A DNA stretch of 64,000 nucleotides from Antitrichia curtipendula. Lineage: Eukaryota; Streptophyta; Bryopsida; Hypnales; Leucodontaceae. The stretch spans positions 22,106,574 to 22,170,573 of the forward strand of contig OX579633.1 in NCBI GenBank assembly GCA_951230915.1, read 5' to 3'. The position numbers were made by a program, and so were the translations under genes. The notes under the pieces are model-generated. The model saw nothing but the letters and a program-made list of their open reading frames with translations. It had not been told where the DNA came from and did not search any database. Of the stretch, positions 35,701-47,000 are shown piece by piece; position 1 is the stretch's first letter; every line of letters starts with the position of its first letter.

Positions 35701-37516
35701 AGAAGAAACAGAAGGCGGCGATAAAGGCTGCTGAAAAGGAGGCTCAGAAGTCGAAGGGGAAGAAAGTCATTGTCACAGACCCTACTTCAGAGAATCCTGG
35801 CTTGTCGGTGGACAATATATCAGTAGTAGAAGGCCCATCAACGATGGGTAAGATAGCTGTCTCGCCTTATAATGTGTTGACTAAAGATGTCATCATTCGT
35901 GGGCCTCTTTCAAAGACCGGGGAGGATGTGCCTCTTGCTACAGTAGCAGAGTTGATTTTGAATACAACGGTGGAGGCGGTTCTCAACAGCATGAGCGGTC
36001 CAACTCCAACAGAGTACACACGCATCATGGACTTCTGTTGACAGGGATGGTACTTCTCCAGAAAATGAATTGAGGTAGCACAATTTGAAAGTGAATGTTT
36101 GCAATTTGCGTATGCAATTGTAATCAAGTGAAATTTGGATTGGTCTGTAGAACGCATCAAAGCGAGGGAGGACTTATCGTGGTGTGGTGGATAAGCACCC
36201 TGGCGTCGATCTTATTTTGGTGGACATGCCCGAGGGTCTTCCGGTTCTCGGTGTAAGTGAGCCAAAATCGAGCATTCCACAGTGGAATACTCTACCTACG
36301 TCTTGGTTGCAGCCACTTTTTGAGTTTGCTGATAATCATCTCCATGATGATGGCGCCCTCATTATCATTCATCCAAACAGCACAAAGGCAAAGACTACAA
36401 TTCTTCAACATTGCAATGCGTACTCTTTCAAGAAGAAGCAAGATTGGTGGGGTATGAATCGACTTTATCTTACACACCCCTCAGACGTGGAGAGACCGGT
36501 AAGAAATTTTCTTCTTTTCAAAATTCCATATTGAATTTACAAGCTCTAATGTTCTTTTAAGGATTTGAAATATTAACTCTGTGTTTCTTATGCAGACTCT
36601 ACGATTTGGGATTACTTTGTTGGTTAGGAACCTCGCGGGGAGTCCGCCTTCAAAATTTGACTTTCAAGAAGTCCCCGACCTCAAGTTCCGTGGCGTTGAC
36701 GTTGGAAAAGATGATGTTTTGCAGAATTTTATGTTTGATGAAGACTTGGCCATGAATGGCAACCATCCATGGCGTGGTCCGCGAGAGAAGAGCCATGTGT
36801 TCATGAATATTTTGATTGAATCTTGCACGTTTCCTGGCAATGTTGTTTTAGATTCCACCGCATGCACAGGTTCTCTTCACTTTTCTTCTGTGAATGTCAT
36901 ATTAAAAATAAATTCAAGTAAATACTACACAAGATTTCAACTTTGTCTAATTTGAAATGATTTATGGCGATGCAGGTGCCTCTATCCGTGCATGCCGTTC
37001 TTGCGATCGCCACATGATTGCTTTTGAGGAAGATGAAGGCATCTTCAAGGCCATCTTGGCACCACTAATACATCCTTTGTCATCTGCTACGGTGATTGCG
37101 GTACCAATGGTCCAGGAATTGGTGGATTCCGACGAAGATCCGGAAGTTGTGGAACCAATCAAGAAGAAATCACGATTCAGTACGTAAGTTGACCTTAGAC
37201 TTTTTCATTTCATTAAAATTTGAATTCATATTACAATTTAACTAAATTGTTTTGTTGTTGTTTTAATAGATCTGTGAGGTGGAACTCCCAGTCAAACTTG
37301 CCATTTTTTGGTAGGCTTGACTTTTTCCCGAGTCCGGAGAAATCTTTCGACTTACCAGTTTATGCTGAGGACTTGGCTCGGGCATTTCAAGTTCATGGAA
37401 GCACATCTAATTTGCCTCATCATCGACGTATAGACCCCCGTATTTTGGAATATGTTGATGCCGAGGCAATTTCTTCAGATGGAGAGTCAGTATTGAACTC
37501 TTCTTGTAGTGCCTAA
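29755..37516 (+). CDS. ParB/sulfiredoxin-like and permuted DNA-methyltransferase-like protein
   Basis: Exons: 29755-29856, 32649-32705, 32805-32873, 33327-33994, 34059-34248, 34354-34548, 34651-34866, 34982-35217, 35330-about 36038, then 36151-36498, 36596-36869, 36976-37183 and 37270-37516. All junctions are GT-AG with matching phase except 36038/36151. Exon 1 is basic (MEGRRSTRSAAKKSGE). Residues about 165-300 carry a ParB/Srx-like domain with FICDGNHHHIAW (about 247-258; ParB signature DGxHRxxA with His for Arg). Next come a Trp-rich helical region and a Lys/Glu coiled coil (35577-35765). The last about 358 residues look like a beta-class (permuted) N6A/N4C methyltransferase: motif IV-like DLILVDMPEGLP, then motif I-like NVVLDSTACTGASIRA with HMIAFEED. 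Both motifs deviate from DPPY and DPFxGSG, so catalysis is uncertain. ParB-methylase fusions are typical of phages and prokaryotic mobile elements. The frame before the 36038 junction meets a TGA at 36039-36041, so one long protein, two proteins or a nonsense mutation are all possible. Confidence 0.7.
30089..30270. repeat. Short direct repeats in intron 1
   Basis: TCAGTTACGGGAAACAAAA is repeated in tandem at about 30089-30127, and TACAATGACGTAGAGT occurs twice between 30210 and 30270. They are separate from the palindromes. Confidence 0.6.
30882..30983. repeat. GAAATTTGT minisatellite
   Basis: At least five units of about 15 bp (CTTGAAATTTGTTTT and variants) in tandem, directly after the 20-bp palindrome copy. 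Confidence 0.7.
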
Positions 37517-37823
37517 TTTGGAGATGTTTAGTTTGATTTGAATTGGATTCGATTTGTAGTCTCCAAATAGGACTTCTGTAATTCATGACAATGCATTAGT
37601 GACTTGCATTGCTATCTATTGGATTTGATTTTCTATATAACACTCTTCTTTTCTCAATCATTGATTGTGGCTACTTCTTCATTTCTTATCAAAATTGTTG
37701 TATTATATGCTATAAACTTATTCGACTTAAATTTATAAAGTTTATTACATTTACATAATAACATTACTTGTTCTAAATCTTGTGCAATTTTGTATTTATT
37801 AACCCTAAACCTCAGTCTAATAA
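37517..37823. other. 3' region of the ParB-methyltransferase gene
   Basis: AT-rich DNA between the stop codon and the inner end of the right inverted repeat. Probably the 3' UTR and terminator; no distinct poly(A) signal was singled out. Confidence 0.4.
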
Positions 37824-37916
37824 CCACGGTCATAGGTCAAAACCAAAAAAATGTCAAGCTCCTAGGCTCCTAGGCTCATGGGCTCATGCTCACAAGCTCA
37901 CATACTAGCAAGCCTG
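37824..37916 (-). repeat. Right terminal inverted repeat region
   Basis: Read inward on the minus strand it begins CAGGCTTGCTAGTATGTGAG, continues with repeated GAGCCTAGG, and ends at ACCTATGACCGTGG. It matches the left end in order with indels. Confidence 0.6.
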
Positions 37917-37926
37917 CATTCACACA

Positions 37927-40900
37927 TCCAACCCTATTTGTAGCCCAATTTGGGCAACACTTCCACGCTTACTCTAAAAAATGAACTCATTCATCATGCA
38001 TTTGTAGATACACCCACAAGCATTTACAACATTCACCCACTCATAGATTTCAATTTTACAAGCCATTAGCATGAAATCATATAGTCCCCCCCAAACCAGC
38101 AAGTTTAGGGAAGGTGCAATGAACATTGCAATTTAAAACAAGTGGGAAAGCTAAGAAAAATAGGACCTTGAATTCCACAGTAGACTACTGACCACAAAAA
38201 TGACCACCATTACTTTGATTTTGCTTCAAATGGGGCGAGCCTAGGCTTCATAGAAAGTCACTTTTCACCCGCACAATCCCACCAATTTTCAATTGCATCG
38301 CCTTTGTAGTTTGTTAAATCTTGCCCTTCGAATCTAAAAAAAAACTAATTTTCTTCCATCCTTCCATCTACTCTTCTATCTAACCTAAATAAACTCATTT
38401 CTCTTCATTCATTTTTCACCAACAAGTGAACCTACTTTGACAAATTGTCTTACATGGTTCCCTTTCTTAATTTCTCTCAATTCGTGTTCAAAAACACCCA
38501 CATCCTCAACATTCCTCCAAAAACACACATACCCCTCAAAATTTGCAAAAAATGAGAGAGAAAGAGCTTGCAACCCTAATTTTGCTAATACCCCCACTCC
38601 TAACGGATTCCCTTTCCTAATTTCGTTCATCCCTTACTATTTTTACCCTAGAAACGCTAATTTAGTGTGGAGCGTGCCAAATTAGTAAAAACTGCGCTAG
38701 TTTGGTACAAAATTCCGACAAAAAATTGCAAACCCCCCTAAATTATTGTTTTTTTTCTAATTTTGTTGTTTTTACTCTATTTTAGTATTTCTAACACTAT
38801 TCTAGTATTCTAGTAGTAGTTTTAATTTTACTAACTTGTTTTGTGCTTTTATCATATTTTTTATTTTTTGTGGTTTTCAATTTACTTTTAGTTTCATTCC
38901 TACTTGTAGTATTTTAGTTTTCACTTTTATATTTTTTTTTATCTTTGGTATTTTCTTTTGGTTTCTAATGTCATTTTCTATTTGTAGAATTTTGTTTTTA
39001 TTTTCTAAACATTTTACTATTTGCCTAATTTGGTTACTTTACCAAATCTTGCTTATAGTCTTTTTAGTTTTAAATCCCTATTTTTGTCCTAGGCTTTTTC
39101 CATTATTTTTCCTTATTGCATTTTGAGATTTTCACCCTAAGTCCCTCAATTCCTGTCTCTATATCACAGAAAACTCCCTAAATTGTGGTTATGGCTTATT
39201 CCGGAGTACTAACACTTCCAAACTTGCAAATTCACCCATAATGTTTATATTTTTTGTAATCTAAAAAGTGAACCAGTATAGTGATTCATGGAGCTAGGAG
39301 CAAACTTTTTAGAACAAAAAATGACAGTCCTTCCACAATCATTAATTTTTACCCATGATTAATCCTAAGAGAGATCCTATATTCTTGGATGCTAAACTTT
39401 GGACGTTTCCGAGCTTGTCTTGAAAACTAAACTTTGGAAATAATCACCAAGGGGGTTCAAGGCTTCATCATGGAGTTGGGGTTTAACACCAAATCTAAGA
39501 CTAGTATTGAGAAACATCACCAATAGTCAAAGCTCTACTGTTGACTGGTGTTAACACACAATCTAAGACAAGAACAACCAAGAGGTTCAAAGCTTTGCTG
39601 TCAAGGAGGGACCCATTAGTACTAAACACCCTCCTAGACAAAGGTTAGTTCACTAAGACACTCATAAAGGCCTTCAATTGCTACCACACATTAGTAGAAA
39701 CAAAACAAGAGAACAAGTTAGTACAACCTTATGGTTAGCTCCACTCAAAAACTCATGCTAAAGGCCCCCCAAAGTAGCATCACCTTGGTAGGATGGAAGG
39801 TGACTTTAGGATTTGTATATGGACTCATGGATCACTCATGAAACACACAAGTGCCAAGACAAATCACTACAAGAATACAAGGACATACACAACACTTAGG
39901 AGGACCCCCAAGGGCCTTCAAGAGCTTGCAAAACACAAACAATGGAGCCAAAATGCCCCCAAAATACCATTTAAGTTTTTTTGGTTAAAATGCCAAAAGA
40001 AATCCAACACAAGTTGGACCCAACGGACCCCAAAACAAGAATAGGGGGTGGTTTGCGAGGAAGATGGATACCCTTTTATCTTCTTCTAGGGCACCCACAT
40101 TCTCTCATTTTATCCTAGATAATCCTATCACTTTAGATTTCCATCCTTATCTTTTAGGATTTTCATCTTTTGAGGGGATTACATTGGTTCAAAACTCTAA
40201 CTTTTGGTAATAAGAAAATCTTCCTTGTTGACTTCATTTTGGCTTTGTATGCTCCTAGGACGCCGGTCAGTTCCACATAAATTCTACCACGTTGATATTT
40301 GGGAGGAATGTTAGTGATTTAGACACTTCCCGCTATCGGAACACCTTAAAACTTGTTAGGGTGCATTATTATCATAACCTAGGAAATTTTCATGAATTTC
40401 CCATTGTTAGTTTAGGTCATTGATTGTCTGAAAAGGGCATCTCTGCAAGTCAAAAAATTTCGAAACTTCTTGGGCAACCTCTCATGGAGTTTTCTAAGAG
40501 GTGTGCAAGCTCATGCTTTTACTTTGCAAATTATGATAAAGAGGGTAAAATCAACCTTCTTTGATTTATCGGAGGCAAAGAATCTTCTATATACGAGGGA
40601 ATCTTGGCAAATGGATTTTGCTTTTGACTTCCTAGCATGCTTCCAACTCTAGATCACTAGTCGTTGGCCATAGATTCCTTTGCTAGCCCATCTTAAGAAA
40701 GTGACTCCTACATGCTAACAATTGGGGGTTTTACTATTTCGTCAATGGGATGAGGGAACTAAAATTTATCATTGAGAATCTTTCTAAGGACCTCTCTGGA
40801 CTACTTTGGACCAATTTAGCCAAGCATAGCTATATGCATAGTAGTTTTAAGCTATTTTGGATTAAAAAAAACCTAAACCTTTTAACTCCCATTACTTTTG

Positions 40901-41389
40901 GGGTTCTTGCCTATTTACAAGTGGAATTTAGAGGTATTCTAAGGATAAAATCCTATTTAGGACCAAATGCTATATTGACATGTAACATACCTATTTTGGT
41001 TTTACACTCTTTTTTGGACTTGTTGTATATAATTATAACTTAAATTTTGAAATTTGAAAAACAAACTATGAGTCCCAATTGACAAGTTAGGAGCTCACAT
41101 ATGATGACCAAAATTGACTTCATAGGAACCTACCCAGATTTTCAATTGTCCATTCAAAAAACAGTTGACCTTTTAGGGTTAAAAATTGCCATTTGGTCTA
41201 TGGCACTTAAATTGAATTGATTGTTATTGGTTTCTTGGTGTATCCTCTATACATATATGTAGTAGAAGGAAGTAAAAATTTGTGAAGAAATGTAGGGTTG
41301 GAAAAAAATTGGACATTTAAATTTTATATGTAAAATAGCCCCACATCAAAAATGCATAAATGGGCTTACAAAAACCATAGAGTATTAGA
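37927..41389. other. Gene-free spacer right of the 15.7-kb element
   Basis: AT-rich with pyrimidine-biased tracts (38700-39150). The open frames at 38836-39126, 40470-40652 and 40750-41043 are Phe/Leu-rich and have no family signature. I see no supported gene. Confidence 0.45.
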
Positions 41390-42060
41390 AATATGTCCTT
41401 TGTAATTCTTTATGTAAAAATCATCTTAATTACAATAATTATTTGTTTTCAAAAAAATATCATACTCTTAGTTTGGAGTTAGAAAGTGAAAGTTATGGGC
41501 TAGGAAGTGAAGTAGTGAAGAATTGCCTTTGAATTGGAGAGATGAAACTTTGACTAGCTATAAAAATTAGACAACATGAGATTTTTACTTGAGATTTAAT
41601 TTATTGTAGATATTTGTATTAATTTTTCAAAGAGGTACCACACTCTTATTTTAGAATTAAGAAGTAAAAATTATGGGTTTGGAAGTGAAAAAGAGAGGAG
41701 CTGACTTTGAGATTGTAAGTGTTAACTTTAACAAGCTATAAAATACATGCAATATATTTTTTGACTTTGAAATTTGTAAAGATTGTGTATTGTTTTGTTA
41801 GTTCTTTGAGAAGCTTTTACACTCTTGATTTGGAGTTATGATCTAAAAGTTATAGGCTTTGAAGTAGAGGATGTACATCTATCTTCGAAATTGAGAGCAC
41901 CAATTTCAAAAAGCTATAAAATATGGACAATATTTTATTTGACTTTTGAATTTTGGAGAGGTTGCACAATATTTTGATAACTTTCTATGAAGCTAAAGTA
42001 CGCTTGATTTGGAGTTTTGAAGAAGCTATGACACTCATTCAAAATCTGACTACGTTTCTA
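41390..42060. repeat. ~178-bp tandem satellite, 3-4 diverged copies
   Basis: The landmark ACTCTTRRTTTGGAGTTA, followed by an AAAGTTATGGG-type motif and later an AGCTATAAAA motif, starts at 41464, 41642, 41821 and (diverged) 42000, giving periods of 178, 179 and 179 bp. The leading flank from about 41390 fits the tail of an earlier unit. The unit is nucleosome-sized, like many plant satellites, but this is a short diverged array. Confidence 0.7.
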
Positions 42061-43290
42061 AAGGTTTTACAACACTTATATGATATTATTTACATTTTTA
42101 ATGGTATTTATATATGATATATATGAGTACATACACATAGAACTAATACATATATACATGTATTGATATGTGGTATGTATGAAGTATTATACCTACGTAT
42201 ATATAGTTGTATACACCTTATATTGTTTGACTTTTTACACTACAAATGATGCATTTATTTTACTTTGAGGTGATACATCATACCTCTCATACTATTGTAT
42301 CTCCTCACATCCTGGGCTAGACCTGATTGCAACCAGAAACCTAGCATTTTTCCAAGGCAAATTCTCTCTATTTGATAGCACTCGCAAACTAAAACTCCTC
42401 ATAACTTTCATCTCATTAATCTCATTAATGAAAGTGGAATGATTCAAAGCTTTCCATGTGTATATAAATCTAGAAAAAATAATTTTGAATTTTTATTGTT
42501 AAAAATAAATAAATTTGAAGGAATTTTTAAGCTACTCAGATCGATTGCAAAACACTAAAAATTACATATTAGACAATAACTTTTTAACCATGTAGTCAAA
42601 AGTTATGATAATTGTTGGATCTTAAAGAAAAAACTTCTCCGCATGTTGTGCAAAAATTTTAAAGAAAAAAAAAATTCCATTTGTAGTGAAGTGTCCAAAA
42701 TCACTATATTGCCCCAAAACATAGTTTGATCTTCCAAAGCTTAATGACTCCTTTGGGCTATTTGAATGATGTGATTCAAAAATTTATTTAACAAAAATCA
42801 TAACTTATCAAGAAAAATTCAATTTCTTTTTTAGCTTTTTTATATTTGATTGGTTGGTTGGTTGGATATAGAGAGAATCAATACTTTTTAGTCATCCCAC
42901 ATGGGACAAGGCAGCATCAACTTGTAATGGGATCATCTATTTTTTTTGCTACTGTAGTTTTGCCCAATGGTTGCCGTCTTAAAGCAAATTTTCAACCTTT
43001 CTTGGAACCAAAAATGACTTTTTGAGTTTTCTAAAGTTGAAATTTTCATTGTTGAATTTCATCATGCTTTCACTTCCATGTGAGTAAGAAGGACTACATT
43101 TTAGGACTAGCTTTGCCTTGTTGTCAAATTAAAAACAACCATTATGTTGAAGTCTAATGTTAAAATTAGTATTCCAGAAGTTGAAAACTTACCTCTTCCA
43201 CTTTTCGCAAGCCTCCCTCCAACACTTTGTTGGCCACCAATTTTGATTTTCTTCTTAAACTATTACATACTTCTATGTAGAATTCCGATT
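42061..43290. other. Gene-free AT-rich spacer
   Basis: No supported gene or repeat beyond short AT-rich tracts. Confidence 0.5.
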
Positions 43291-43680
43291 TTTTTTTGCC
43301 TTTTACGCAAGGTTTAGTTGATTCTCCAAATGCAGAAGATGCTCAAAATCCAGCCCCTTCTCCACTTCAGAACTGTCGTGACGACTCTCGGATGCGGCAA
43401 CCAAATCCACTCGGAATCGTCGTTCCTTCCCGTTCACAATCCTCCACTGACCTTTCAATTCCTGTCTCTGCAGAACAATCTAATCAATAGTCGACTGGGA
43501 AAAAAAGGAATCACGGAAATGCTAGAGTGCTTGCACCATCAATATTGTCAAGATAAATTGAGCCTGTGTTTTTCTTTAACAGAAGTAGCTCGCAATGTCA
43601 AGGACCTGGAGCTGAAGCTAATTTGGCACCAGTGGAGGTAGATCGCTCACCTCGTGTAGGGAAATTTCTATCAGCGTAAA
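43291..43680 (+). other. Block upstream of AspRS, duplicated at 8.4-8.6 kb
   Basis: 43450-43680 aligns with 8400-8590. In both copies one frame after a splice-acceptor-like CAG is open and similar: here GAEANLAPVEVDRSPRVGKF, there GAAEDLAPVEVNRRLPVGNF, and both then stop. This could be the last exon of an unrecognised gene or just conserved 5' flank. A further open frame at 43296-43490 is Ser/Pro-rich and unassigned. Confidence 0.35.
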
Positions 43681-43988
43681 TTGCAAACTATCTGTTGAGA
43701 ATTGGACTAGGACCATGGCATCGAGTAACTCGTACTGTGGATAGGAAATTTATTGCTGGTTCAATGACGCAAGTTGTTGCTCAATATTGCGTTGTTGAAT
43801 TTTGGAGTGTCAGTTGCCATTTTTGATACGAGCTTTGAAGTTCAGAAGGAATGAAGAGTGGAATTTTGCAATGCGAGGCTTGTGTGAGTGTAATAGATTG
43901 AATAGCTAGGGTTTTGATTTTAGTTGCGTGTCACAGAGGTTTTTGATGCGAGGCGAAGGTGTTTTGCAGCAACCCGAGTTGATTGGAT

Positions 43989-44006
43989 AACCCTAAACCC
44001 TAAACC
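43989..44006 (+). promoter_or_regulatory. Telo-box in the AspRS leader
   Basis: AACCCTAAACCCTAAACC lies 12 bases before the AspRS start codon. Telo-boxes (AAACCCTAA) are common in plant promoters and leaders of genes for the translation apparatus, which fits a tRNA synthetase. Confidence 0.6.
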
Positions 44007-44017
44007 TTGCCAATTTC

Positions 44018-47000
44018 ATGGCCGAGAGCTTGCGCTCGGCCATGGCCATGGCTGTGCGTTTAGGCGCGCCGCGTTCTCACGCCTTCACTCTCCTCCGCTC
44101 TGGCATTCCCTTCCGCAAGCAGCCGCCCTGCTCTTCTCCGAGGCCAAGATGGCAAAGAACGCTGCATTCCACTCCTACTCGACACTCCAAACCGTTGCCC
44201 GTGGTGAGTGCCGTGCAAGATGCAACGGTGACGAAGCCCTTGACGAAGTTGGATCTCGCCTTGGATTTTACGAAGCGCTCTCACGAGTGCGGGAAGCTGA
44301 CGGAGAAGGACGCGGGCACGAGGGTGCGCGTCTGCGGTTGGGTTGCATCGCAGCGGAGCCACGGGGCTATTGCGTTCGTGAATTTGCGAGACCACACTGG
44401 AATTGTGCAGGTATAACCTGCGTGTAGGATTTCTACAGGACGTGGTTTAAGGGGATTTCGACATTCATGATGACCATTGGAATGATCCCATTCTCTTACA
44501 GTTTGACTCCCCAAATGACCTAATTCAGTCACTTCTCTCAAACTCTTACAGTTCCCTCACAATGACTTCTCTTTTAATGGATCCAATCCAGTCACTTCCT
44601 GAATCACATTGGATTCCTGATCATTTCACAATTTTCTTCTCTTACGCTCACAATTCTCTTACAATTTGACTCGCAGAGTTACCCGACTCTGTCACTTTTC
44701 TCACACTCCTACAATTCTCTCGCAATTACTATTCTTTTAACGAATCCAATCCAGGCACTTCCTGAATCACAATGGATTCCTGATCATCTTATAATATACT
44801 TCTCTAACACTCACAATTCTCTTACGATACTGGGCAGATCGCTTCCGACCCTGACAACTTTCCTGAGGGTCATGACGGCGCGCAGCATGTGCGAATTGAG
44901 TACGTGGTGGCAGTGGAAGGCACTGTTCGTCTCCGGCCGAAGGAAGTTGCGAATGCTCGCATGGCGACCGGCTCGGTTGAGGTGATGCAATCCCCATTTG
45001 GACTAGTTTGTGGTGCTTTTAATTCGAAATGCCAAACCATTGTGTAAAAATGATATAGCTTAGGTCATATGCTAAATTATTATAGAAAAATGTTTGGAGG
45101 CAAAGACGAATAAATCCCTGAAATCCTCTTGAAAACGTCCCAAACAAAGCAGAAAGAACAAGGTTGCCTCTTGTAATGACCATTGAAGTGGTTTTTGACC
45201 AAAAACTAGAAATAGAATCTTGAGCAAAGATTGACGATCCATCGATGTTCTGGATGTCACGAAATAGTCTAACTTCAATGAAATAGTCTAGAATGAGTTA
45301 ATTCGAGTTAGTTACCTGCAGTCTGGCTTGTGTCGTTCAAACCCTAGTGGTGACCAAACTTCGAAGCTGACACACGGTTGTTGTGTGGCATGTGATTAGA
45401 TTGTTGCAGAGAAGCTTCAGGTCCTGAACAAGGTGGGATTGGCGTTGCCATTCTTGGTGACACTTGCTGATGACAACAAAGAAATGCCTTCTGAAGAAGT
45501 TCGTCTCAGGTTTGCAGCTTCCTTTGCACCGCCAGTTGTTTGCAGCTAGTTGTGGAGGGGTTGTGTCGTTGGAATGGGAGCTCCGGGTCTGGCTTTGATC
45601 GCGTGAAACTTTAGGCTGATTGATTTGAGCGACACCAGACTCTTTGTATACTAGCTTGCTTGAAAGATGGAGACACATGAATGGGGGTTAGATGGCTGGT
45701 CTAATTCCAGGTACCGGCACCTAGACCTGAGGAGGGTACAAATGAACACGAATTTGCGAATGCGTCACAACATCATCAAGCTCATGCGAAGACACTTGGA
45801 GGATGTCCATGATTTTATTGAGGTTATTCTCTCGCATCAAAATGAAAGTTTAATGATATGTGGTGCCAGCATATGATGGGATCGTGTAGTTAAAGTACTG
45901 TAGCACACGTCTTCTTGCAAGTAACTAGATTCTCATTTTGTCTGGTTTGTCTTCAGATAGAGACCCCAATACTTACAAGGTCAACCCCAGAAGGTGCACG
46001 TGACTATCTTGTTCCATCTCGTGTGCAGGTAATTAGCCATTTCACTTTCCCCTTTTTAATTAGTTAATTTTTCTATTTGTAAAAAACAAAGTTTTTAGGT
46101 TTCTCTTTCCATCCGAACAATGTTGGATCTGGACTGTTAGTGTTCTTGTTTTTCAGGTGCGTATGTAGATGCATGTGGACATATATTTGAATCATGTCGT
46201 TTTTCCGAAGAATGTTGAGCGTTGGTGCTGTAATGACAGCCAGGAGATTTCTATGCGCTGCCACAGAGTCCACAGCTCTTCAAGCAGATGCTCATGGTTT
46301 CAGGATTTAACAGATATTATCAATTGGCTAGGTACTGTACCTGCTGATATCACACATTCTGGGTTAGTATGATCTGTGTATATGAAAGCCTATTGATCAT
46401 GTGAGACTTTGAGAAAAACATCATAATTTGTTTCTTAATTCTTCAGGTGTTTTCGAGACGAGGACTTGAGGGCCGATAGACAGCCAGAGTTTACACAACT
46501 GGATATGGAGCTTTCTTTCACACCTCTCGAGGATATGCTGGAGCTCAATGAGGGGCTCATGAGACATGTGTGCTTGCTAACTCATCTTTGCTGCACCTTG
46601 ATACACTGTTATTGATCTGCCCCTCACTTTCTTTCTGAAGTGTTCAAGAGGGTCCTGTCGCTCTTCAGTCTATTTCTTTAGCGAGCTTCGCCTTTTCTTT
46701 TCTGAGTTTCACACGCATTGACCGAAATTGTTGCTTCTCTTCGTGAATTGCAGGTATTCAAGGAAATAATAGGTGTTGACCTCCCTAACCCTTTCCCAAG
46801 GCTCACGTACGCTGAGGCAATGTCACGTTTTGGCAGTGACAAGCCCGATCTTCGCTATGGACTGGAGCTTGTTGAGGTGCAGTTCTAGCATTGCATCATA
46901 TCTTCTTCTTATAATTAGAGTTGTTGTTCTCATCGTCATAAATCCGTCTCATTTCACTTTCCAGGTTCTTTTGAGATTTCATTTGTAACTTCTAAATATT

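Larger units (their letters stand above)
22229..37916. mobile_element. Putative giant MULE-type transposon with ParB-methyltransferase cargo
   Basis: The block is bordered by an exact 10-bp direct repeat CATTCACACA (22219-22228 and 37917-37926), within the range of Mutator-like target duplications. Exactly 7 bases inside each border an inverted repeat begins: GCTAGCATGTGAGCCT on the left, GCTAGTATGTGAGCTTG on the right read inward. Further in, both ends share GAGCCTAGG and ACCTATGACCGTGG (22402-22415 and 37824-37837 inverted). The two main genes lie between and diverge from the centre: a MULE transposase on the minus strand and a ParB/methyltransferase gene on the plus strand. A TTAA-flanked MITE is nested inside (28463-29387). 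The boundaries are seen in sequence; that the block moved as a unit is an inference. The ends are degenerate, so it is probably old or immobile. Confidence 0.65.
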
